A DNA stretch of 64,000 bases from Nosocomiicoccus massiliensis (GCF_002871345.2 NZ_CP136964.1:310001-374000); one strand, 5' to 3'. Numbered from the stretch's first letter, positions 26,262-36,409 are shown. Numbers and translations: made by a program. Notes: generated by a model from the letters alone, not told the origin.

Positions 26262-26822
26262 TTATAAATATTTATTGAGATCTTTGATTTTATTCAGCTG
26301 TTTTTCGATATTCTTTTTATCATCTTTACCAATCGCTTCGTTTAAAGTGTTAATCTCTTTAAGTAAGTTACTATTAAACACTTCTATTTTATTATGTTGC
26401 CGATTTAACATATCTTGAAGTTTTAATTCATCTACGTCGCTGTTATATGTGTTTATAATCTCTTTTAAATTAGATTCGATATTAGAAACGGTACGTCCGT
26501 CAATATCCTCTTCTTCCTTAAAGTTTTCCGCTTCTATTGAAAGAACATCTAACTCTTTTTTAACACCATTTGCATATACACGGACGACATTTTGATATTT
26601 AGAGATGTTAGTATCTTTCTTATCACGACTAATACGTGAAATTTCTTCTTCTATATTTTTAAAATCATCTTTCAGTTTTTGATTTTCAACTTCAACAGAG
26701 TGTAGCTCCTTTTCAAGCTGTTTAACTCTATTAGATTTTTCTTCATATTTTTCATTTAAATTTTCTGGTGAGCAAGCTACTAAGCAAAGTGAGATTGCTC
26801 CAATATATAATGATTTTTTCAT
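26262..26822 (-). CDS. Coiled-coil lipoprotein of unknown function
   Basis: The 186-residue protein starts MKKSLYIGAISLCLVAC, a short lipoprotein signal with Cys17 as lipidation site. The rest is charged and heptad-like (about residues 25-70 and 150-180), indicating coiled coil. I chose the ATG at 26822, which is 6 bases after GAGAGGG. Staphylococci have a lipoprotein at this site named for an EMYY motif; I do not see that motif here, so homology is only positional. A cell-surface structural role is a guess. Confidence 0.7.
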   Translation of the reverse strand: MKKSLYIGAISLCLVACSPENLNEKYEEKSNRVKQLEKELHSVEVENQKLKDDFKNIEEEISRISRDKKDTNISKYQNVVRVYANGVKKELDVLSIEAENFKEEEDIDGRTVSNIESNLKEIINTYNSDVDELKLQDMLNRQHNKIEVFNSNLLKEINTLNEAIGKDDKKNIEKQLNKIKDLNKYL

Positions 26823-26930
26823 TAGAATCCCTCTCAATACTTTATTATTCTACCATTTCTTTAAAATTATTAAAAAGAAAATGAAAAGTCTTTTAAAATA
26901 CGGTAAACTACGGTTAAGGAGTGATTATGA

Positions 26931-27989
26931 ATGAGCATTATCGAAAAAACAAAAGAGTTACTAAAGAAATATGAAATAGATGCGCTAATCGTATCTAGTA
27001 CTCACAACAGAAGATACGTCTCAGGGTTCACAGGATCAAGTGGCGTAGTAATAGTAACTGATGAAGGACAGTACTTAGTATCTGATTTTAGATATAATGT
27101 ACAAGGACGTGAAGAAGCACCTGATTTTGAATTCGTGTTACAAAAGGGAAGTTTAACGTCGTTTGTCATCGAATTTTTAAAAGAAAAAGGCGTTAAAAAA
27201 CTCGCGTTTGAAGCAGCCTATACGAATTATAATGAGTACAATACATTAAATGAGCATTTTGAACTCGTACCGATTAACAACGAGTTTGAAACTTTCCGTA
27301 TGGTTAAATCAAATGAAGAAATTGAAAAAATTAAAGTCGCTTGTAAAATCGTCGACGAAGCATATGAACGTATTTTAAAATTTGTAAAAGTCGGTATGAC
27401 AGAGTTAGAAGTTAAAGCTGAGCTAGAATATATTATGGCGCAACTCGGTTCAGAAGGTCCGAGCTTCGATACGATAGTAGCGAGTGGTCATAGAGGGGCA
27501 TTACCTCACGCAACACCTTCAGAAAAAGTTATTGAAGATGGAGATCTTGTGACGTTAGACTTCGGTGCAACTTATAAAGGGTATGTTTCAGATATTACAC
27601 GTACGTTTGGTGTCGGTAATGTTTCAGACGAACTCAAAAAAGTGTATAATATTGTATTAGAAAGTCAGTTAAAATCTTTAGAAATAATTAAAGCTGGATT
27701 TACTGGTAGCGAGGCAGATAAGGTAGCTAGAGATATTATTGATCAAAATGGATATGGTGAAAACTTTGGTCACTCACTCGGTCACGGAATTGGTCTAGAA
27801 GTACATGAAGGTCCAGGACTCGCAAAAACTGTCGATACAATGTTAGAAGAAAATATGATTATTACGATCGAGCCAGGTATTTATGTTGAAGGACTTGGTG
27901 GCGTTAGAATTGAAGATGACGCGCTCGTAACTAAAGATGGACTTCAAAAACTGACACATAGTAGTAAAGAGTTATTCATAATCAAGTAG
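26931..27989 (+). CDS. pepQ: Xaa-Pro aminopeptidase/dipeptidase (M24B)
   Basis: The 352-residue pita-bread metallopeptidase has an N-terminal creatinase-like domain (RRYVSGFTGSSG) and the five metal ligands: two Asp in TLDFGATYKGYVSDITR, His in GHSLGHGIGLEVHE, and Glu in IEPGIYVEG and VRIEDD. It cleaves X-Pro bonds. As in Bacillus and Staphylococcus it precedes efp by 12 bases, a functional pair since EF-P helps translate proline runs. AAGGAG precedes the ATG. Confidence 0.93.
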   Translation: MSIIEKTKELLKKYEIDALIVSSTHNRRYVSGFTGSSGVVIVTDEGQYLVSDFRYNVQGREEAPDFEFVLQKGSLTSFVIEFLKEKGVKKLAFEAAYTNYNEYNTLNEHFELVPINNEFETFRMVKSNEEIEKIKVACKIVDEAYERILKFVKVGMTELEVKAELEYIMAQLGSEGPSFDTIVASGHRGALPHATPSEKVIEDGDLVTLDFGATYKGYVSDITRTFGVGNVSDELKKVYNIVLESQLKSLEIIKAGFTGSEADKVARDIIDQNGYGENFGHSLGHGIGLEVHEGPGLAKTVDTMLEENMIITIEPGIYVEGLGGVRIEDDALVTKDGLQKLTHSSKELFIIK

Positions 27990-28001
27990 GAGGATAATTT
28001 A

Positions 28002-28559
28002 ATGATTTCAGTAAACGATTTTAAAACAGGACTTACAATTGAATTTGATAACGGTATTTGGAGAGTTATTGATTTCCAACACGTTAAGCCAGGAAAAGGT
28101 GCGGCGTTTGTACGTTCTAAATTAAGAAACTTACGTACAGGTGCAATTCAAGAAAAGACGTTTAGAGCAGGTGAAAAAGTCGGGACAGCACATATCGATA
28201 ACAATAAGATGCAATTCTTATATAACGATGGTGACGGATATGTGTTCATGGACAATAACACGTTTGAACAAGTAACGATTCCAAAAGAACAGTTAGAACA
28301 TGAAATTAATTTCTTAAAAGAAAATATGAACGTGTCTATTATGACGTATGAAGGTGAAACTTTAGGTGTTGAACTACCAAAAACTGTAGAGCTTGAAGTA
28401 GTAGAAACAGAACCAAGCATTAAAGGGGATACTGTTTCTGGTGCGACAAAAGAAGCGAAACTCGAAACAGGTTTATCTATTCAAGTACCACTATTTGTCA
28501 ATAATGGTGACGTACTTGTAGTAAATACTGAAGAAAGTTCATACGTTTCAAGAGCATAA
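28002..28559 (+). CDS. efp: Translation elongation factor P
   Basis: The 185-residue three-domain factor relieves ribosome stalling at polyproline. Domain I has the loop [14 protein letters not shown] with the tip lysine (Lys32) that is modified in B. subtilis. The C-terminal signature [21 protein letters not shown] near residue 150 is intact. AGGAGG lies 8 bases upstream. It forms an operon with pepQ and ends at a terminator. Confidence 0.97.
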   Translation: MISVNDFKTGLTIEFDNGIWRVIDFQHVKPGKGAAFVRSKLRNLRTGAIQEKTFRAGEKVGTAHIDNNKMQFLYNDGDGYVFMDNNTFEQVTIPKEQLEHEINFLKENMNVSIMTYEGETLGVELPKTVELEVVETEPSIKGDTVSGATKEAKLETGLSIQVPLFVNNGDVLVVNTEESSYVSRA

Positions 28560-28566
28560 TCTTTTT

Positions 28567-28596
28567 AAAAGCAGATATTTTATCTGCTTTTTTTAA
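28567..28596 (+). terminator. Terminator after efp
   Basis: AAAAGCAGATA / TATCTGCTTTT with a TT loop and seven T, starting eight bases after the efp stop. Confidence 0.9.
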
Positions 28597-28603
28597 TTAC
28601 CAT

Positions 28604-28632
28604 TTGAATTGGTCATACCACTAAAGTAAAAT
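28604..28632 (+). promoter_or_regulatory. accB promoter with TGGTcatACCA operator-like palindrome
   Basis: TTGAAT (28604-28609) and TAAAAT (28627-28632) stand 17 bases apart. At the -35 edge of the spacer lies TGGTCATACCA (28610-28620), a perfect 4-3-4 palindrome of the form TGGTnnnACCA used by FadR-subfamily GntR regulators (FadR, PdhR, LldR). A similar site precedes lpdA at 39007. The promoter is seen; the regulator is inferred. Confidence 0.6.
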
Positions 28633-28662
28633 ACTATTATAAACAGTTTAGGAGATTTGATT

Positions 28663-29124
28663 ATGAAATTAGAATATATAGACCAACTCATTGAAAAAAT
28701 GGAAACAGCTAATTTAGTTGAACTCACATATAAAGACAAAGAAGTGGATATTAAACTTAAGCGTGAATCAAAAGTGCCACAATATCAAGCGCAACCTGTA
28801 CAACCAGTACAGTCTGTCGAAGCACCTATTCCACCAGCGCCAGTAGCAAGTGTTCCAGAAACTAGCGCTCCTGCTGCTGATACTTCAAACATTCATACGA
28901 TTAAAGCGCCGATGGTTGGAACATTTTATAAGAGTCCATCACCTGAGGCAGATCCTTATGTTCAAGTCGGCGATAAGATTGAAAACGATACGATCGTATG
29001 TATTTTAGAAGCGATGAAACTATTCAACGAAATTGAAGCAGAAGTTTCCGGTGAAATTGTAGAGATTTTAGTTGAAGATGGAGAAATGGTTGAATATAAC
29101 CAACCATTATTCAAAGTTAAATGA
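28663..29124 (+). CDS. accB: Biotin carboxyl carrier protein of acetyl-CoA carboxylase
   Basis: The 153-residue protein has an N-terminal helical region, a Pro/Ala/Gln linker (about residues 42-78) and a C-terminal biotinyl domain. The biotin lysine lies in EAMKLFNEIEAE and the thumb in MVGTFYKSPSPEADPYV. ATG 28663 follows GGAG by 8 bases. The product carries CO2 from AccC to the carboxyltransferase. The gene overlaps accC by 4 bases (ATGA). Confidence 0.95.
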   Translation: MKLEYIDQLIEKMETANLVELTYKDKEVDIKLKRESKVPQYQAQPVQPVQSVEAPIPPAPVASVPETSAPAADTSNIHTIKAPMVGTFYKSPSPEADPYVQVGDKIENDTIVCILEAMKLFNEIEAEVSGEIVEILVEDGEMVEYNQPLFKVK

Positions 29125-30473
29125 TAAAAAAAGTATTAATCGCAAACCGAGGAGAAATTGCAGTACGTATTATTCGTGCGTGTCATGAACTCGGTATTGA
29201 AACAGTGAGCGTATACTCAGAAGCGGATAAAGATAGCTTACACCGGAAACTCGCAACTGAGTCGTATTGTATCGGCCCTAAATTATCTAAAGACAGTTAC
29301 TTAGATATGATTAGTATCATAACAATCGCTCAAAATACAAACTGTGATGCAATCCATCCAGGGTATGGCTTTTTAGCTGAAAACGTCGATTTCGCAGAGA
29401 TGTGTGATGCGAGTAATTTAATCTTTATCGGTCCACATTATAAAACAATCGCTTTAATGGGTGTTAAGGACGTTGCAAAGGATACGATGCAAAAAGCAAA
29501 TGTCCCGACAGTTCCAGGATCTGATGGTGTTGTAAAATCACTAGACGATGCAAAGAAAATTTCAGAAGAAATCGGATATCCTGTCATTATTAAAGCAAGC
29601 TACGGTGGTGGCGGTAAAGGTATTCGAGTTGCACGTAACGAGAAAGAGTTAATTCAAAACTACAAGTTAACTGAACAAGAAGCCGAAAGTGCGTTTGGGA
29701 ACAAAGATTTATATATCGAAAAATATATTAGCAATTTTAGACATATTGAAATCCAAGTACTTGGTGATTATCACGGAAATGTCGTTCATCTTGGAGAAAG
29801 AGATTGTACTGTTCAACGCCGTATGCAAAAGTTAGTTGAAGAAGCTAAAAGTCCAATTATTTCTGAAGAAGTTCGAGAAGAAATGGGGCAAGCAGCAGTT
29901 CGTGCAGCGAAATTTATCGACTATGTCAACGCAGGGACGATTGAATTTATATATGATCTCGATGAAGAAACGTATTACTTTATGGAAATGAATACGAGAA
30001 TTCAAGTCGAACATCCTGTTACAGAAATGATTACAGGGATTGATTTAGTTAAAATGCAAATAAAAATTGCAATGAGAGAAGAAATACCATTTACTCAAGA
30101 AGACATTGAGTTTAATGGACATGCGTTTGAATTCAGAATTAACGCAGAAAATCCTTATAAGAACTTTATGCCTTCTGCTGGTAAAATTACGAAGTTTAAA
30201 GAACCAGGTGGATTCGGTGTACGTTTAGAAACAGCTTGTTATCAAGGATATACAATTCCACCATATTACGATTCGATGATTGCAAAACTTATCGTATATG
30301 GAAAAGACAGAGACGACGCATTACAGATTGCACGTCGCGCGTTAGATGAATTCATCGTTGAAGGTATTAATACGACGATACCATTCCATCAAAAAATTAT
30401 TAATAATGAAGCGTTTATTAATAACGATTATAATACGAATATGCTAGAAAACCATGATATAATGAGTGAATGA
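29121..30473 (+). CDS. accC: Biotin carboxylase subunit of acetyl-CoA carboxylase
   Basis: The 450-residue ATP-grasp enzyme carboxylates the biotin of AccB. It begins IKKVLIANRGEIAVRIIRAC, has the glycine loop SYGGGGKGIRVA near residue 163, ERDCTVQRRMQKLVEEAKSP near 227, EFIYD and FMEMNTRIQVEHPVTEM near 285-300. The MEMNTR metal-binding stretch and catalytic arginine in TRIQVEH are intact. The next gene, yqhY, starts 10 bases later. Confidence 0.96.
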   Translation: MIKKVLIANRGEIAVRIIRACHELGIETVSVYSEADKDSLHRKLATESYCIGPKLSKDSYLDMISIITIAQNTNCDAIHPGYGFLAENVDFAEMCDASNLIFIGPHYKTIALMGVKDVAKDTMQKANVPTVPGSDGVVKSLDDAKKISEEIGYPVIIKASYGGGGKGIRVARNEKELIQNYKLTEQEAESAFGNKDLYIEKYISNFRHIEIQVLGDYHGNVVHLGERDCTVQRRMQKLVEEAKSPIISEEVREEMGQAAVRAAKFIDYVNAGTIEFIYDLDEETYYFMEMNTRIQVEHPVTEMITGIDLVKMQIKIAMREEIPFTQEDIEFNGHAFEFRINAENPYKNFMPSAGKITKFKEPGGFGVRLETACYQGYTIPPYYDSMIAKLIVYGKDRDDALQIARRALDEFIVEGINTTIPFHQKIINNEAFINNDYNTNMLENHDIMSE

Positions 30474-30483
30474 GGTGATTATA

Positions 30484-30837
30484 GTGGAAGTATTAGGACA
30501 CGATGAATCCATTGGTAAAATTAAGATTTCAACAGAAGTACTTGAAGTTATTTCAAGTATCGCTGTTTTAGAAACAAAGGGTGTTTCATCTTTACAAAAT
30601 AACTTAGCGAGTGGAACAATTGAAAAAATTGGTAAGAAATATCGCGGCAAAGGTATCCGTGTAGATGAGTCAAACGGATATTTAAAAATTTCTGCGTACG
30701 TCAATCTATCTGACGGTAAAAATGTGCATAAGATTGCAGAAAATATCCAAGAGAATATTAAACAATCTATCTCAACGATGCTCGATATTAATGTAATTGA
30801 TGAAATTAATGTTCACATCGTAAATATTGCGAAGTAA
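30484..30837 (+). CDS. Asp23/Gls24 family protein (YqhY-like)
   Basis: The 117-residue protein matches the alkaline-shock protein family: GKIKISTEVLEVISSIAVLETKGV near the start, then a variable middle and INVIDEINVHIVNIA at the end. I chose GTG 30484, seven bases after GAGGTG, over an ATG that overlaps accC. In B. subtilis the homologue YqhY sits next to accBC and has been linked to control of acetyl-CoA carboxylase activity, and this context supports the same role. Confidence 0.88.
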   Translation: MEVLGHDESIGKIKISTEVLEVISSIAVLETKGVSSLQNNLASGTIEKIGKKYRGKGIRVDESNGYLKISAYVNLSDGKNVHKIAENIQENIKQSISTMLDINVIDEINVHIVNIAK

Positions 30838-30848
30838 TAGGTGTTTTT

Positions 30849-31223
30849 ATGAATAGACATGAACAAAGAATTAAAGCATTTCAAATACTGTTTCAAATCG
30901 ATAATGACGCAGTGTCATTAAAAGATGTGAAATTTAAAGAGATGTATAATAAATATGATTATATTAAGCAATTAGTAGATTATTATATTGCTCATCAAAA
31001 TGATATTGATGATAAAATTAGTAGTTTACTAAAAAACTATACGTTAGATCGTATTAGCAAAGTCGATAGAAATGTCTTACGTATATCAGTGACGGAGATT
31101 CTTTCTACAGATATACCGAAAAAAGTGATTATTAACGAAGCTGTAAAAATCACAAAAGTCTATAGTGACGTAAACAGTTTTAAATTCGTAAACGGTGTGT
31201 TAAAAAACTTTAAAAACGAGTGA
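30849..31223 (+). CDS. nusB: Transcription antitermination factor NusB
   Basis: The 124-residue all-helical factor binds boxA RNA with S10 during rRNA transcription. It begins MNRHEQRIKAFQILFQID and carries LKNYTLDRISKVDRNVLRISVTEIL near residues 66-90 and the INEAVKITKVYSD...FVNGVL signature at the end. It is slightly shorter than E. coli NusB but normal for staphylococci. It lies inside the acc to ispA operon. Confidence 0.95.
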   Translation: MNRHEQRIKAFQILFQIDNDAVSLKDVKFKEMYNKYDYIKQLVDYYIAHQNDIDDKISSLLKNYTLDRISKVDRNVLRISVTEILSTDIPKKVIINEAVKITKVYSDVNSFKFVNGVLKNFKNE

Positions 31224-31227
31224 TATT

Positions 31228-32568
31228 ATGACGAACGAGCAAGTGCTAACTGTGAGTGCTTTATCATCATATATTGAAGAAAAATTTGTTAGAGACCCGT
31301 ACTTAGAACGGGTCTTTATTAAAGGTGAGATATCTAATAGTAAATTACATAGTTCAGGTATTTTATATTTCACTTTGAAAGATGAATCGACAACACTACG
31401 CGGTATTATGTTTAGTAATAGTGTGAAGCGACTAAAAAAAGTTCCGAGTGATGGGGACGGAGTCATCGTAGAAGGTAGGATATCTGTCTACAAACCCGGA
31501 GGATATTATCAAGTTATCGCAAACGATATTGTACTCGATGGTCAAGGACAGTTATATGAAAAGTTAGAACAAAATAAAAAGATGCTTCAAGCGCAGGGTT
31601 ATTTTGATCCAGCACATAAAAAACAACTTCCTTATTTTCCAAAAACAATTATTTTAGTCACAAGTGCGACAAGTGCTGCATATGAAGACATGATACATGC
31701 TACTGAAAAGCGTTTCCCACTTACAAAAATAAAAGTCATTAATACGTTAATGCAAGGTGAAAAGAGTATCGATTCTGTCATTAACAACTTAGATTATGTA
31801 GATCAGTTACATGCTGATGTTGTTATTTTAGCGCGTGGTGGTGGTTCAATTGAAGACTTATGGACATTTAATGAGTTAGAAGTTGCCAAAAAAGTATTTA
31901 ATATGAAAACACCAATTATCACTGCAATTGGACACGAAACAGATACGACACTCGTGGACTTTGTATCTGATAAAAGAGCGACAACACCAACGCAAGCAAT
32001 GGAGCATGCTTTGCCTGATCAACGATATTTAAAAGAGAGAGTTATCGAATCACAATTAGTATTGAAAAAGAAAATACAAGATACACTTCTCAACAAACAA
32101 TCAAAACTTGAAAGCCATAAAAGCTATTATAAATTTAGAATGCCAACACGGTTGTATGATCAACATTTACAACAACTCGTCTATAAAAAAGATCAATTAG
32201 AGTCGTTGTATAATAAAAAGTATAATGAAAGACACCATCAATTTAGTCATTTGAATTATAAAATCAATACGCTCAGTCCACGACATATTATTGAAAACGG
32301 ACAAACACAAAATAAGCAATATCGACAGTCATTAACTAAATTAATGCAATATAAGATAGAACATTCTAAATTGCAAGTAAAAAACAAACTTGAAATTTTA
32401 GATAGTTTAAATCCACTAGAAATTCTAAAACGTGGATACTCATTTGTTAGTTTAGATGGACACGTCTTAAAGAGTACAAATGATGTGGATGTCGGAGATG
32501 TAATCCAAGTGAAATTAAGTGATGGTCGCTTAGAAACAAAAATTACTGAGGTGTATAAAGATGAGTGA
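31228..32568 (+). CDS. xseA: Exodeoxyribonuclease VII large subunit
   Basis: The 446-residue nuclease subunit has the N-terminal OB-fold ([23 protein letters not shown]), the catalytic domain with [14 protein letters not shown] near residue 145, [17 protein letters not shown] near 197 and [16 protein letters not shown] near 230, and a long coiled coil near 270-390. It degrades single-stranded DNA with XseB. xseB begins within its last eight bases. Confidence 0.94.
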   Translation: MTNEQVLTVSALSSYIEEKFVRDPYLERVFIKGEISNSKLHSSGILYFTLKDESTTLRGIMFSNSVKRLKKVPSDGDGVIVEGRISVYKPGGYYQVIANDIVLDGQGQLYEKLEQNKKMLQAQGYFDPAHKKQLPYFPKTIILVTSATSAAYEDMIHATEKRFPLTKIKVINTLMQGEKSIDSVINNLDYVDQLHADVVILARGGGSIEDLWTFNELEVAKKVFNMKTPIITAIGHETDTTLVDFVSDKRATTPTQAMEHALPDQRYLKERVIESQLVLKKKIQDTLLNKQSKLESHKSYYKFRMPTRLYDQHLQQLVYKKDQLESLYNKKYNERHHQFSHLNYKINTLSPRHIIENGQTQNKQYRQSLTKLMQYKIEHSKLQVKNKLEILDSLNPLEILKRGYSFVSLDGHVLKSTNDVDVGDVIQVKLSDGRLETKITEVYKDE

Positions 32569-32770
32569 ATCAGTAAAGGAAACACAAAGCTTTGAAGAAA
32601 AAATGAAAACACTAGAGTCAATCATCGAACAATTAGATCGTGAAGATGTTCAATTAGAAGAGTCTTTAGATTTATATAAAAAAGGTATCGAACTTTCTAA
32701 ACAGTGTGATGAGATATTAAAAAATGCGCAACTTGAAGTCGAAGCTTTAGAAGGTAATACAGATGATTAA
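32561..32770 (+). CDS. xseB: Exodeoxyribonuclease VII small subunit
   Basis: The 69-residue helical subunit starts with [40 protein letters not shown], the whole length of the family pattern. It wraps the XseA coiled coil. It overlaps both xseA upstream and ispA downstream by 8 bases each, so all three are coupled. Confidence 0.94.
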   Translation: MSESVKETQSFEEKMKTLESIIEQLDREDVQLEESLDLYKKGIELSKQCDEILKNAQLEVEALEGNTDD

Positions 32771-33638
32771 TAGCTATCAAAAATATTTAGACGATGTCGA
32801 TAAACATATTAAACATCATTTAAGTTTAAATGATGTGTCTGATCGTATTAAAGAATCTTCGTTATATTCAATTTCCGCAGGTGGTAAAAAAATACGTCCA
32901 CTCCTTCTCTTTAAAACGTTGAGAGCACTTAATCACGAATTAAGTAACGGGGTACCTATGGCTGCTGCTATAGAAATGGTCCATACGTATTCATTAATAC
33001 ATGATGATTTACCTGCGATGGATAATGATGATTATAGACGTGGAAAACTGACAAACCACAAAGTGTATGGTGAAGCAACTGCAATTCTAGCTGGTGATAA
33101 CTTATTAACAGAAAGTATTCATCTATTAACTCTCGCGGATTATAGTAACGATGTTAAAGTTAAACTTATTGAAACTCTTACTTCTGCAGCAGGTCAAAAT
33201 GGAATGATCAGTGGCCAGATGAACGATATTTTAAGCACAAATGCATCGATTGATTATGAAACGTTAGAACAAATTCATCGTCATAAAACTGGAAAACTAA
33301 TGGTTGCACCAGTAATATCAGCAGCAATTATTGCAAACCAAAATGAAGATGTTATTGCGACATTACAGCGATTTGCGGAAGAACTAGGATTATTATTCCA
33401 AATTAAAGACGATCTTTTAGATGTACAAGGTACTAAAGAAGAAATCGGTAAAGAAGTCGGCACAGACGAAAAAAACAATACGACGACATATGTCTCTTTA
33501 TTCGGTATTGAAGGTGCGACAGATCTTCTAAAGAAAAAAGAGAAAGAGACGACTGAATTATTATATCGATTAAAAGATGAAATTGATATTATTCATTTAG
33601 AAGATATCATTACCATTGTTGTAAATCGTACGAAATGA
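32763..33638 (+). CDS. ispA: Geranyl/farnesyl diphosphate synthase
   Basis: The 291-residue prenyltransferase condenses IPP with DMAPP and GPP. The first aspartate-rich motif is [14 protein letters not shown] with Tyr at the -5 position (YSLIHDD), which limits product length to about C15. The second is [21 protein letters not shown] near residue 36 binds IPP. It ends the acc-nusB-xse operon and is followed by dxs, as in B. subtilis. The AT-rich palindrome at 33634-33665 behind it may weakly terminate. Confidence 0.93.
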   Translation: MINSYQKYLDDVDKHIKHHLSLNDVSDRIKESSLYSISAGGKKIRPLLLFKTLRALNHELSNGVPMAAAIEMVHTYSLIHDDLPAMDNDDYRRGKLTNHKVYGEATAILAGDNLLTESIHLLTLADYSNDVKVKLIETLTSAAGQNGMISGQMNDILSTNASIDYETLEQIHRHKTGKLMVAPVISAAIIANQNEDVIATLQRFAEELGLLFQIKDDLLDVQGTKEEIGKEVGTDEKNNTTTYVSLFGIEGATDLLKKKEKETTELLYRLKDEIDIIHLEDIITIVVNRTK

Positions 33639-33718
33639 TATTCATACATATGGATATCATTTCTATTTTTATAATCTTTTTTAAATGATATAATTAGAAA
33701 AAGATAGGTGGGTGCTAT

Positions 33719-35596
33719 ATGAAACTTGAAGAAATAGAAAATCCATCATTTTTAAAAGATAAAAGTGATGAAGAGCTTGAACAATTAGCACAACAAATTC
33801 GAGACTTTTTAATAGAATCATGTGCAGTAACAGGTGGGCATATCGGTGCTAACTTAGGTGTCGTCGAGCTCACTTTATCATTACATCGTTTTTATAATTC
33901 ACCAGAAGACAAACTTTTATTTGACGTTGGTCATCAAGCGTATATCCATAAAATATTAACTGGAAGAACGACAGATTTTAAAACGCTACGTCAATATAAA
34001 GGTCTGTCCGGATTTCCTAAAATGTCGGAATCAGAGCATGATGTATGGGAAGCAGGCCATTCATCTACTTCGCTTTCAGCTGCATTAGGTATGGCGAAAG
34101 CACGAGATATCAGAAATGAGAAATATGATGTCGTTCCGATTATCGGTGACGGTGCATTAACAGGTGGAATGGCCCTAGAGGCGTTAAACCATATCGGATC
34201 TGAAAAAACGAAAATGACGATTATTTTAAATGATAATGAAATGAGTATCGCACCAAACGTCGGTGCAATACACAATATGTTTGGACGTATTCGAACGAAT
34301 TCAAGCTATAACAAATTTAAATATGATGCTGAAGAATTACTCGAAAGAATTCCGTCATTTGGACCGTCTTTAAGAGATTTAGCTGATAAAGTTAAAGACA
34401 GTTTAAAATATTTAGTCGTAGACGGTGTATTTTTCGAAGAACTCGGTATTAAATATATCGGTCCAGTAGATGGACACAATTTTAAAGACATTACTAAAGC
34501 TTTAGAATCAACAAAAAATTATGACGGACCAGCAATTATTCATGTCATCACAAAAAAAGGTAAAGGGTATTACCACGCTGAAAATGATGAGGTAGGTACT
34601 TGGCATGGACTCGGACCTTATAAAATTGAAACTGGTGAAACAATTGGTGGCAGTGGTACACAGTCGTGGAGTGAATTCGTATCGAATTCAGTTTTTGACC
34701 ATGCATTAGAAGATGAACGTATCGTCGCGTTAACACCAGCAATGCCGGTAGGTTCGAAATTAACTAAGTTCCAAAACGAGCTACCAGAAAGATTTTTTGA
34801 TGTTGGAATCGCGGAACAACATGCCGTCACGATGTCTGCTGGACTCGCAGCTTCAGGTATGAAACCATATCTTGCTATTTATTCGACATTTTTACAACGC
34901 GGATATGACCAAGTGTTACATGACGTAGATCGTCCAAACTTAAATGTATTTTTTGGAATTGATCGTAGTGGGTTAGTCGGTGCTGATGGTGAAACACATC
35001 ACGGCATATTTGATGTGAGTTTCTTACTACCACTTCCTAACATGACGATTATGATGCCTCGAGACGAAGTTGAAGCGAAATTAATGATTGACTACGCTGT
35101 CGAATACGATGGTCCAATTGCATTACGTTATCCTAGAGGAAATGTTAAAGGTATTGAAGTCACTGAACGTCAGCCAATTGAAAAAGGCAAATGGGAAGTC
35201 GTCCATAAAGAAGACAAGAAGCACGTTGTAATCATCAGTTACGGTCCAACGTTAGATATTGCTGAAGAGGCAAAAGACATGCTATCTGAAACGAATATTA
35301 ATGTTGAAATCGTAAATGCGCGCTTTATAAAACCGGTAGATGAAGAAATGTTACATGAATATGGTAAGGAAAATGTACCGATGTTAATTGTCGAAGAAGT
35401 CATCGAAGCCGGTGGTCTTGGCCAATTTATTCAAGGGTTTATGTCCCAACATGACTTTACAAATGATGTTAAAACAATCGCTATACCTGACTTATATATT
35501 GAACAAGGTGACGTTGAACAGTTACTTATAGAAGCAGGAATTACTTCTGAAAATATTGTAAATACAATACAAAAAATGGTAAAACATAATGGCTAA
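33719..35596 (+). CDS. dxs: 1-deoxy-D-xylulose-5-phosphate synthase
   Basis: The 625-residue thiamine-diphosphate enzyme condenses pyruvate with glyceraldehyde 3-phosphate, opening the MEP pathway. The GHIGANLGVVEL and FDVGHQAYIHK segments lie near residue 42-80, the ThDP motif GDGALTGGMALEALN near 143, FEELGIKYIGPVDGHN near 240 and the pyrimidine domain FDVGIAEQHAVTMSAGLA near 360. A TATAAT box at 33689-33694 suggests its own promoter. S. aureus lacks this enzyme, so the gene is a useful taxonomic mark. It overlaps tlyA by 8 bases. Confidence 0.96.
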   Translation: MKLEEIENPSFLKDKSDEELEQLAQQIRDFLIESCAVTGGHIGANLGVVELTLSLHRFYNSPEDKLLFDVGHQAYIHKILTGRTTDFKTLRQYKGLSGFPKMSESEHDVWEAGHSSTSLSAALGMAKARDIRNEKYDVVPIIGDGALTGGMALEALNHIGSEKTKMTIILNDNEMSIAPNVGAIHNMFGRIRTNSSYNKFKYDAEELLERIPSFGPSLRDLADKVKDSLKYLVVDGVFFEELGIKYIGPVDGHNFKDITKALESTKNYDGPAIIHVITKKGKGYYHAENDEVGTWHGLGPYKIETGETIGGSGTQSWSEFVSNSVFDHALEDERIVALTPAMPVGSKLTKFQNELPERFFDVGIAEQHAVTMSAGLAASGMKPYLAIYSTFLQRGYDQVLHDVDRPNLNVFFGIDRSGLVGADGETHHGIFDVSFLLPLPNMTIMMPRDEVEAKLMIDYAVEYDGPIALRYPRGNVKGIEVTERQPIEKGKWEVVHKEDKKHVVIISYGPTLDIAEEAKDMLSETNINVEIVNARFIKPVDEEMLHEYGKENVPMLIVEEVIEAGGLGQFIQGFMSQHDFTNDVKTIAIPDLYIEQGDVEQLLIEAGITSENIVNTIQKMVKHNG

Positions 35597-36368
35597 GATC
35601 CGTGCAGATCAATATATATTTGAACATTTTAGTCTTGGCACAATTGAAGACGTCAGACGTCTAATTATGGCAGGAAAAGTGTTAAATAATAATGAACCAG
35701 TGTATAAACCATCTGATATTATCGATACGAAGAAGGTTGATATTCGCTTTAAAAAAGTGAAAACTTACGTTTCAAGAGGCGGTATCAAATTAAAAGCTGC
35801 GATTAATGAATTTAATTTAAACTTAGAAAATTGTATCGTTCTTGATATTGGAAGTTCAACAGGTGGTTTTACAGATTGTAGTTTACAGCATGGTGCAGAG
35901 TCTGTTTACGCAGTTGATGTCGGTACAAACCAACTCGACTATAAACTTAGAACAGATTCACGTGTCACAGTGATGGAGCAAACGAATTTTAAGCATACGG
36001 CAATTGATGATTTTAAAAATTTACCAAACGTCATGACGATTGATGTGAGTTTTACTTCTATCGTCCCGATTATTAGACACATCACTGAACTTTTCAATCA
36101 CGAATACACAGTCATTGCATTAATTAAACCACAATTTGAAAGCTATTTAGAAGAAAAAGAGGATACACTGATTATTCAAAGCGACGTGACGAAGAGAAAC
36201 GTAATAGAGCGCGTTGTTGAAGTATGTACTTCTCTTGGATTATCAACGTATGATATTATTCGTTCACCAATTACTGGTACAAAAGGTAACGAAGAATTTT
36301 TACTTCACATAAAAAATGATGGGGAAAATTCAGTGATCGAACAACAAAAAATCGACCAATTATTTTAA
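35589..36368 (+). CDS. TlyA family rRNA methyltransferase / hemolysin A-like
   Basis: The 259-residue protein has an N-terminal S4 RNA-binding domain (IRADQYIFEHF, VRRLIMAGKV) and a FtsJ-like SAM methyltransferase domain with LDIGSSTGGFTDCSLQHGA near residue 84, YAVDVGTNQLDYKL near 108 and the catalytic lysine region in ALIKPQFES. TlyA proteins methylate ribose in rRNA. The B. subtilis homologue YqxC lies between dxs and ahrC as here. Overlap with dxs shows coupling. Confidence 0.92.
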   Translation: MAKIRADQYIFEHFSLGTIEDVRRLIMAGKVLNNNEPVYKPSDIIDTKKVDIRFKKVKTYVSRGGIKLKAAINEFNLNLENCIVLDIGSSTGGFTDCSLQHGAESVYAVDVGTNQLDYKLRTDSRVTVMEQTNFKHTAIDDFKNLPNVMTIDVSFTSIVPIIRHITELFNHEYTVIALIKPQFESYLEEKEDTLIIQSDVTKRNVIERVVEVCTSLGLSTYDIIRSPITGTKGNEEFLLHIKNDGENSVIEQQKIDQLF

Positions 36369-36395
36369 ACTATCCGTTTTCGGATAGTTTTTCTT
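36367..36395 (+). terminator. Terminator after tlyA
   Basis: AAACTATCCG / CGGATAGTTT with a TTTT loop and a T-rich tail, beginning at the stop codon of the methyltransferase gene. Confidence 0.88.
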
Positions 36396-36409
36396 TTCTT
36401 TTAGTTTGT

